Positions 1-3,811 of a stretch of DNA of 5,755 nt are shown piece after piece; position 1 is the stretch's first letter, and every line of letters begins with the position of its first letter. The translations under genes were made by a program, and so were the position numbers. This DNA is from Dehalococcoidia bacterium (GTDB lineage Bacteria > Chloroflexota > Dehalococcoidia > Dehalococcoidales > DAOWLH01): assembly GCA_030638985.1 (NCBI GenBank), contig DAOWDO010000082.1:1-5755 (forward strand). The letters are read 5' to 3'. Below the pieces are notes generated by a model. That model saw nothing but the letters and a program-made list of their open reading frames with translations, was not told the DNA's origin and did no database searches.

Positions 1-951
1 CAGCAGGTGATTGACGCCGCCGCCAGTCACCAGCGAAAGGTATTCGTCATCGGGCGCAGTATGATCGATAATGTGCGGATGTCACAGGAGCTGGGCTATC
101 TCAAGGCTCCAGAAGGCACTCTTGGCCGGATTGACGAGCTGCGTAACTTTCCCAACGACAGGATTGTTATTCTTACCACCGGGAGCCAGGGTGAGCCCAC
201 CTCGGGTCTGGTACGCATCGCCAACCGCGACCACCGCCAGGTCAATATCGTTCCCGGCGATACCGTGGTGCTCTCAGCGTCACCCATCCCGGGTAACGAG
301 TCCCTGATTAATCGGACGATAGACAGCCTCTTTAAACAGGGAGCCGAGGTATTTTACGGTAAAGCCACCCAGGCCCATGTCCACGGACACGGTAGCCAGG
401 AAGAGCTAAAACTGCTAATCAATGTGGTCAAGCCGAAATTCTTTATGCCCGTTCACGGTGAATACCGCCACCTGACCCTTCACGCCAAGCTGGCCCGGTC
501 GGTAGGCCTGCCCAGGGAAAACACATTCGTCCTCGAAGACGGTGACGTGCTCGAACTGACCCCCAACTGGGGCAAGGTAACCGGCAAGGTCGCTTCGGGC
601 AACGTGTATGTCGATGGCTTAAGTGTCGGCGATATCGGCGGCATCGTCCTGCGCAACCGGAGGATGCTGTCACGGGATGGCATCGTGGTGGTCATTATCG
701 CCGTCAACAAGCAGACGGGCCGGCTGGTGGGTCGGCCTGATATAGTGTCGCGAGGTTTCGTCGACATCAACGAAAGCAAGGACATGATGGAGGAGAGCCG
801 CGACCTGATAGCCAAAATCCTGGACCACGGTCACAGACACACCGCCGAGTGGGGATTTGCCGATAATAAGGTCAGGGATGCCCTGAACCGATTCTATTAC
901 GAGAAGACCAAGCGCCGCCCCATGATTCTACCCGTTATGGTCAAAGTCTAG
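1..951 (+). CDS. rnj: Ribonuclease J, C-terminal 316 residues (5' end outside window)
   Basis: RNase J is a metallo-beta-lactamase/beta-CASP ribonuclease with endonuclease and 5'-to-3' exonuclease activity in mRNA turnover and rRNA maturation; it acts in the cytoplasm, usually as a dimer or tetramer. The frame is open from base 1 and stops with TAG at 949-951. Visible are the beta-CASP segment TTGSQGEP (residues 59-66 of the visible part), the HVHGHG motif (126-131) and the HGEYRH motif (H152). The 22-residue spacing of H130 and H152 equals that of the metal-binding histidines recalled for B. subtilis RNase J1 (368 and 390). This implies that about 238 N-terminal residues, including the HxHxDH metal site, lie upstream. 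The C-terminal domain ends in the family signature YEKTKRRPMILPVM. It lies 9 bp before ftsK and is probably cotranscribed with it. Family assignment is very secure; which paralogue (J1 or J2) cannot be told. Confidence 0.96.
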   Translation, partial: QQVIDAAASHQRKVFVIGRSMIDNVRMSQELGYLKAPEGTLGRIDELRNFPNDRIVILTTGSQGEPTSGLVRIANRDHRQVNIVPGDTVVLSASPIPGNESLINRTIDSLFKQGAEVFYGKATQAHVHGHGSQEELKLLINVVKPKFFMPVHGEYRHLTLHAKLARSVGLPRENTFVLEDGDVLELTPNWGKVTGKVASGNVYVDGLSVGDIGGIVLRNRRMLSRDGIVVVIIAVNKQTGRLVGRPDIVSRGFVDINESKDMMEESRDLIAKILDHGHRHTAEWGFADNKVRDALNRFYYEKTKRRPMILPVMVKV

Positions 952-960
952 CCGAGTGCC

Positions 961-3231
961 ATGGCCAAGAAGGTTGACAAGAAGAAGGACAAGCCTCAGG
1001 CCGACAGGAAAAGGGCCGGGTTAAAATCTGAACGGAGACTGACGACCAGCAGCTTCTTCCGCTTCTGGGTCAGGCCGTTAGTCCGGCGGCTGCTACTGCT
1101 GGCTGCCATCCTGGTACTGCTCTTCTGGCGGTGGGATGCCATTGCTTCCTGGGCCGATGGCTTCGCCGAGGCCACCATCGGACTTTTCGGCTGGGGACTG
1201 GTGCTCATCGGCCTGGCTGCTCTGATAATAACCGGAACTATATTCCGCAGGCAGCTATCCGATTTCATACAGCGGTGGAAGCTCTACCAGTGGAATAAGT
1301 GGCTGGGTGGCGTCGCCCTCTTCTTCTCCATCTGGGGCATACTGGCTCTCTTTAGCCTGGGTGGCAACTTCGGCAAGGCTATTATTAGCAGCAGCCTGCC
1401 TATCGGGATCCTCCGGGTAATGGGTCTGGTCCTGCTGGGCACTATTTTAATTGCACCCGGATATTGCCTTGGCCTTGTTAAAAAGATGCTCCTCTGGTTG
1501 ATTAACCTGTTCAGGATGCCGCAGCCACCCCCCACCCCGGCAGACAGAGAACAGTTCCGCGAACCACTGCGCCCGCCGAGCCATGACCGGCCGGCTGCCA
1601 CTGAGGAAGCCCCGCCAAAGAAGCTCGTACCACCAGCGGTGCTGGTACCCCCGGAGATGGCGGCTACGGAGGCAGCGGCTACTGTTAGAGCAGCCACTTC
1701 AGAAGAACAGCGGGACTTAAAGCAGGTGGCCCAGGACGTGTGGAAAAAGTACGGGGAATCAACGTCGCTGGCTGTTGTCGACGGCTGGCGCTTGCCGCCG
1801 ATTGATATTCTGGACAGGTCCCCCGAAATCGAGTTCGGCGAGGCGGATAACGTCCAGAGGGCCAGGCTGATTGAGGACGCCCTGGCCAGTTATGGTGTCG
1901 ATGCCAAGGTCGTTCAGATTAACGTCGGCCCCACGGTTACCCAGTTCGGCATTGAGCCTGGCTGGGACCGCAGGTTGAAACAGGTAAAGGAAAGAGATAA
2001 AGACGGCAACGTTGAACTGGCGGAGAAAGAGATTTCCCGCACCAGGGTCAAGGTGGAGAGAATCACCTCGCTGGCCAATGACCTGGCCCTGGCGCTGGCG
2101 GCGCCAACAATCAGGATTGAAGCGCCGGTGCCGGGCAAGTCGGTGGTCGGCATTGAAGTGCCCAACACCTCTTTCGGTACCGTCAGCCTCCGCGGTGTAA
2201 TAGAGACCACCCCCTTTCAGAAGATTCTGGCAAGGTCCAGCCTGTCTGTGGCGATGGGCAAGGGCGCCGGTGGTGAGGCGGTCTCCGGCGACCTGGCCAA
2301 AATGCCCCACCTGCTTATCGCCGGTGCCACCGGTAGCGGCAAGACAGTCTGCCTCAATGCCGTCATCTGCTGCCTTTTGATGTACAATACTCCCTTTGAC
2401 ACCAAGTTCATCATGATTGACCCCAAGCGGGTGGAGCTGACCCCGTTCAACAGCCTGCCCCACCTGGTGGCGCCGGTTATCGTCGACACCCAGAAGGCAC
2501 TGAGCACCCTGCGCTGGCTCAACCAGGAGATGGATAAGAGGTACCAGAAGCTGGCCGCTTCCGGCTCCCGTAACATCGATGGTTACAATAAGACCAGGCA
2601 GGGTAGCGAAAAACTGCCCAACCTGATACTGGTTATTGATGAGCTTGCCGACCTGATGATGGCCGGCTTTGACGAGGTGGAGCATATCCTGTGCCGCCTG
2701 GCCCAGCTGGCCCGCGCCGTCGGCATCCACCTGGTGGTAGCCACCCAGCGGCCGTCGGTAGATGTCGTCACCGGACTTATCAAGGCCAACTTCCCCACCC
2801 GCATCAGCTTCGCCGTCACCTCTCAGGTAGATTCGCGCACCATACTCGATATCGGCGGCGCCGAAAAGCTGCTGGGGCGGGGCGATATGCTCTATATGCC
2901 CACCGAAGCGGCCAAGCCCAAGCGCCTTCAGGGGTGCTTCGTCTCCGAGACCGAGGTGGAAAGGCTGGTCTATTTCTGGGGCAGCCAGAAGGGGGAAGAG
3001 GCCCCATCCCAGCTCAAGGTAGAGGACATGGTGCCCACCATGGCGGCTGGAAGAACAGATGGTTATCCCCAGGACCCCCTGCTGGAAGCCGCCCGCCAGC
3101 TGGCCGAGCAGCACACACATATATCAACCTCATATCTGCAACGGAAACTGCACATCGGCTACCCCCGCGCCGCCCGCCTTATGGAGCAGCTTGAGGAGGA
3201 GATGGAGAAGGGGGAGGGGGAGGAAGGTTAA
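961..3231 (+). CDS. ftsK: DNA translocase FtsK/SpoIIIE
   Basis: Membrane-anchored hexameric ATPase that pumps double-stranded DNA through the division septum and helps resolve chromosomes. The 756-residue protein starts with a Lys/Arg-rich cytoplasmic tail (1-43), then about four membrane segments (roughly 43-58, 72-94, 113-133, 148-173), a Pro/Ala-rich linker (187-245), the alpha/beta motor (about 255-690) and a C-terminal winged-helix gamma domain (from about 703). Walker A GATGSGKT is at 455-462, Walker B LILVIDE at 555-561, and the family signature VVATQRPSVDVVTG at 592-605. The ATG at 961 is the first start after the rnj stop, which is in the same frame. No good Shine-Dalgarno precedes it (only GAG), so coupling to rnj is likely. 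Odd points: a charged insertion at about 335-362, and a gamma domain ending in MEKGEGEEG in place of the usual GIVGP...REVL-type tail. The stop overlaps that of the convergent 3228-3446 gene by 3 bp. Confidence 0.97.
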   Translation: MAKKVDKKKDKPQADRKRAGLKSERRLTTSSFFRFWVRPLVRRLLLLAAILVLLFWRWDAIASWADGFAEATIGLFGWGLVLIGLAALIITGTIFRRQLSDFIQRWKLYQWNKWLGGVALFFSIWGILALFSLGGNFGKAIISSSLPIGILRVMGLVLLGTILIAPGYCLGLVKKMLLWLINLFRMPQPPPTPADREQFREPLRPPSHDRPAATEEAPPKKLVPPAVLVPPEMAATEAAATVRAATSEEQRDLKQVAQDVWKKYGESTSLAVVDGWRLPPIDILDRSPEIEFGEADNVQRARLIEDALASYGVDAKVVQINVGPTVTQFGIEPGWDRRLKQVKERDKDGNVELAEKEISRTRVKVERITSLANDLALALAAPTIRIEAPVPGKSVVGIEVPNTSFGTVSLRGVIETTPFQKILARSSLSVAMGKGAGGEAVSGDLAKMPHLLIAGATGSGKTVCLNAVICCLLMYNTPFDTKFIMIDPKRVELTPFNSLPHLVAPVIVDTQKALSTLRWLNQEMDKRYQKLAASGSRNIDGYNKTRQGSEKLPNLILVIDELADLMMAGFDEVEHILCRLAQLARAVGIHLVVATQRPSVDVVTGLIKANFPTRISFAVTSQVDSRTILDIGGAEKLLGRGDMLYMPTEAAKPKRLQGCFVSETEVERLVYFWGSQKGEEAPSQLKVEDMVPTMAAGRTDGYPQDPLLEAARQLAEQHTHISTSYLQRKLHIGYPRAARLMEQLEEEMEKGEGEEG
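3205..3218 (+). other. SRS/KOPS-like guide motifs in the ftsK 3' end
   Basis: GAGAAGGG at 3205-3212 is identical to the published SpoIIIE recognition sequence. GGGGAGGG at 3211-3218 fits the E. coli FtsK guide motif GGGNAGGG. Both sit in a purine-rich tract encoding the unusual C-terminal tail of FtsK itself. The matches are exact, but low-complexity purine sequence produces such matches easily, and the guide motif used by this organism is unknown. Confidence 0.25.
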
Positions 3232-3242
3232 GGTTCTTCCTC
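3220..3242. terminator. Hairpin over two convergent stop codons, possible bidirectional terminator
   Basis: GAGGAAG (3220-3226) and CTTCCTC (3236-3242) are perfect 7-bp inverted repeats around a 9-base loop that contains the stop codons of ftsK and of the opposing small gene. Two more outer pairs (one G-U) can form. A convergent junction is where a terminator is expected, but neither strand has a run of T after the stem, so this is at best a weak or factor-assisted one. Confidence 0.3.
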
Positions 3243-3446
3243 TCTCAAGGCTGTCTCGGGATCCTCGTTCTTGACGAGCACCCTGAAGGCCGGCCTATAG
3301 CCTACTGCCTCGCCGGCTTCAGCTAAAATACGGAGGGTGGATTCCTTAGCTAAAATACGATAGGCGAATTCCTTGTCGCTGATTTCCTCCATCTCCTTTT
3401 TGGCACGTTGCAGCGTGTCTATCTTCTCCTGCCTAGTCAAATGCAC
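3228..3446 (-). CDS. Hypothetical protein, 72 residues, mostly helical and charged
   Basis: I do not recognise this protein. It starts with GTG (3446-3444). An in-frame TGA lies three codons upstream, so this is the furthest start available, and a perfect AGGAGG sits 9 bases before it, making translation very likely. It has no membrane segment or signal peptide. The N-terminal half (TRQEKIDTLQRAKKEMEEI) should be an amphipathic helix. The middle carries a nine-residue tandem repeat, KEFAYRILA followed by KESTLRILA. The tail (GYRPAFRVLVKNEDPETALR) is mixed. The end faintly recalls the tail of XRE-type antitoxins (TL..IA.ALG...V.L), but no helix-turn-helix is present, so I do not claim this. 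It has its own promoter-like sequence and a leader of about 134 bases, suggesting regulation separate from uvrB. Its stop overlaps the ftsK stop. Confidence 0.72.
   Translation of the reverse strand: MHLTRQEKIDTLQRAKKEMEEISDKEFAYRILAKESTLRILAEAGEAVGYRPAFRVLVKNEDPETALREEEP
3321..3374. repeat. Two tandem 27-bp copies inside the small gene
   Basis: AGCTAAAATACG occurs at 3321-3332 and again at 3348-3359, and ATTCCTT ends each unit, giving two 27-bp units with 5 mismatches (about 81% identical). Because 27 is a multiple of three, the frame is kept, and the minus strand reads KESTLRILA and KEFAYRILA. It looks like an in-frame segmental duplication that has since diverged, lengthening a helix by nine residues. 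Confidence 0.8.
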
Positions 3447-3451
3447 CTTAC

Positions 3452-3463
3452 ATCACCTCCTTT
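3452..3463 (-). promoter_or_regulatory. Extended Shine-Dalgarno of the 72-residue gene
   Basis: On the minus strand this reads AAAGGAGGTGAT, the full complement of the conserved 3' end of 16S rRNA (ATCACCTCCTTT). The core AGGAGG is 9 bases before the GTG at 3446-3444, which decides that start. Between them lies ATGTAA, a start codon directly followed by a stop, too close to the AGGAGG to be used well. Confidence 0.8.
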
Positions 3464-3520
3464 CTCTAGGAGTTAGGTTAGTGTTCGCCACCTGTTAACC
3501 AGTGCTTCACCTAGAGAGGT
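3455..3520 (-). promoter_or_regulatory. Possible Shine-Dalgarno-sequestering RNA switch in the leader
   Basis: In the minus-strand transcript, ACCTCTCTAGG (3520-3510) can pair with CCTAGA (3470-3465) and, across a 5-base bulge, with GAGGT (3459-3455), the second half of the Shine-Dalgarno. A second register pairs TCTCTAGG (3517-3510) with CCTAGAGA (3470-3463) over 8 perfect base pairs and leaves the AGGAGG free. The upstream strand lies inside the candidate leader ORF, so a ribosome there would block both stems. The pairings are read directly from the sequence; the switch is inferred. Confidence 0.35.
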
Positions 3521-3533
3521 AGCAATAACACAC
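3507..3533 (-). CDS. Candidate leader peptide, 8 residues (MCYCYLSR)
   Basis: A GTG at 3533-3531 begins an 8-codon frame (M-C-Y-C-Y-L-S-R) ending in TGA at 3509-3507. It is preceded by AGGAG (3546-3542) at an ideal spacing of 8 bases. It lies in the presumed leader of the 72-residue gene, about 60 bases before that gene's start, and its last codons (CTC TCT AGG) are the strand that could pair with the downstream ribosome-binding site. Nothing about so short a frame proves translation. The support is the Shine-Dalgarno, the spacing and the overlap with the pairing segment. The alternating Cys/Tyr codons could be a sensor or chance. Confidence 0.28.
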   Translation of the reverse strand: MCYCYLSR

Positions 3534-3551
3534 TCGTATCACTCCTAAATA

Positions 3552-3579
3552 GAATTGGCCCTCTTGTAAGGGCCAATTC
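3552..3579 (-). promoter_or_regulatory. Perfect 11-bp hairpin at the presumed 5' end of the small gene's mRNA
   Basis: GAATTGGCCCT (3552-3562) and AGGGCCAATTC (3569-3579) are perfect inverted repeats around a 6-base loop. With the minus-strand -10 at 3592-3587, transcription should start near 3580, so the hairpin would be the first element of the RNA. Such 5'-terminal stems are known to protect mRNAs from 5'-end-dependent decay. Alternatively it is a terminator for RNA coming from uvrB: the minus strand continues with TCTATTT, a poor U-tract. Confidence 0.5.
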
Positions 3580-3586
3580 CACCAGT

Positions 3587-3617
3587 ATTATAGCGAGCAC
3601 TCGGGGTGCCTTGTCAA
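3587..3617 (-). promoter_or_regulatory. Sigma-70-type promoter for the 72-residue gene
   Basis: On the minus strand, -35 TTGACA (3617-3612) and -10 TATAAT (3592-3587) both match consensus exactly. The 19-bp spacer is longer than the optimal 17, so the promoter may be weak or need an activator. The spacer contains CGAGTGCTCG (3603-3594), a hyphenated palindrome (CGAG/CTCG) that could be an operator. Expected start of transcription is near 3580. Confidence 0.6.
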
Positions 3618-3622
3618 CCTCA

Positions 3623-3650
3623 TTGACACCACCTGTTATAGTAGTATAAC
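3623..3650 (+). promoter_or_regulatory. Promoter-like sequence reading towards uvrB antisense
   Basis: Plus-strand TTGACA (3623-3628), a 16-bp spacer and TATAAC (3645-3650) resemble a good sigma-70 promoter. It would start transcripts near 3657, running antisense to the 46-residue gene and the 3' end of uvrB; no plus-strand gene follows. The -10 is half of a perfect palindrome GTTATA-GTAG-TATAAC (3635-3650), so the resemblance may come from that structure instead. Confidence 0.35.
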
Positions 3651-3673
3651 CCCTCGCTTATGAGGGGGTGTCA
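3624..3673 (-). other. Predicted three-way RNA junction after the 46-residue gene, possible 3' end
   Basis: The minus-strand RNA can fold with outer stem TGACACC (3673-3667) and GGTGTCA (3630-3624), which closes two hairpins. These are CCCTC/GAGGG (3666-3662 with 3655-3651) and GTTATA/TATAAC (3650-3645 with 3640-3635). Only AGGT (3634-3631) stays unpaired at the junction. The outer stem begins with the TGA stop of the 46-residue gene. It could mark or stabilise the 3' end of the uvrB transcript. The CCCCTC/GAGGGG arm followed by TTAT is a weak terminator candidate. Confidence 0.35.
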
Positions 3674-3811
3674 CTTCCCCCTTAACCTCTTCAATATTGC
3701 ATCCATGTAAACTTTAGCTAAATTCTTGCCGTGCTTGGCCATGCGCTCCTTCTTCTTCTGCAGGCGCTTGTCCCGGCGCTGCTGCCTGGTCTCCATCTCT
3801 TCATCGTTCAT
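3671..3811 (-). CDS. Small basic protein, 46 residues, coupled to uvrB
   Basis: I do not recognise a named family. The ATG at 3811-3809 overlaps the uvrB stop as ATGA, so the two genes share bases 3808-3811. No clear Shine-Dalgarno lies at normal spacing, so reinitiation by ribosomes finishing uvrB is the likely mode of translation. The product starts acidic (MNDEEMETR), then is very rich in Arg/Lys (QQRRDKRLQKKKERMAKHGK), and ends in an amphipathic helix (LAKVYMDAILKRLRGK). It has no cysteines, no membrane segment and no signal. A strongly basic helical peptide could bind nucleic acid or the ribosome, and the uvrB linkage hints at DNA repair. Both are inferences. The frame is exactly as long as the gap allows and its stop lies in a structured element. 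It is plausibly real, function unknown. Confidence 0.68.
   Translation of the reverse strand: MNDEEMETRQQRRDKRLQKKKERMAKHGKNLAKVYMDAILKRLRGK

Noticed and set aside
1759..3120. A 453-codon minus-strand open frame opposite ftsK
   Set aside because: It is a shadow of ftsK: the plus-strand frame carries all the FtsK motifs, while the minus product has no recognisable family features.
3190..3300. Frameshift explaining the odd FtsK C-terminus
   Set aside because: Neither alternative frame after the G-run yields a GIVGP...REVL-like ending, so a single indel does not restore the usual tail.
3228..3446. The 72-residue protein as an XRE/HigA-type antitoxin
   Set aside because: Only a loose resemblance in TLRILAEAGEAVGYRPAFRVL; there is no helix-turn-helix and no toxin gene beside it.
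3452..3465. Remnant of a 16S rRNA 3' end on the plus strand
   Set aside because: The match is 14 bases only and the flanks do not continue as 16S; it sits exactly where the ribosome-binding site of the minus-strand gene belongs.
3447..3620. Known riboswitch or T-box in the leader
   Set aside because: I see no T-box signature or other riboswitch core that I know; the pairing pattern fits leader-peptide attenuation better.
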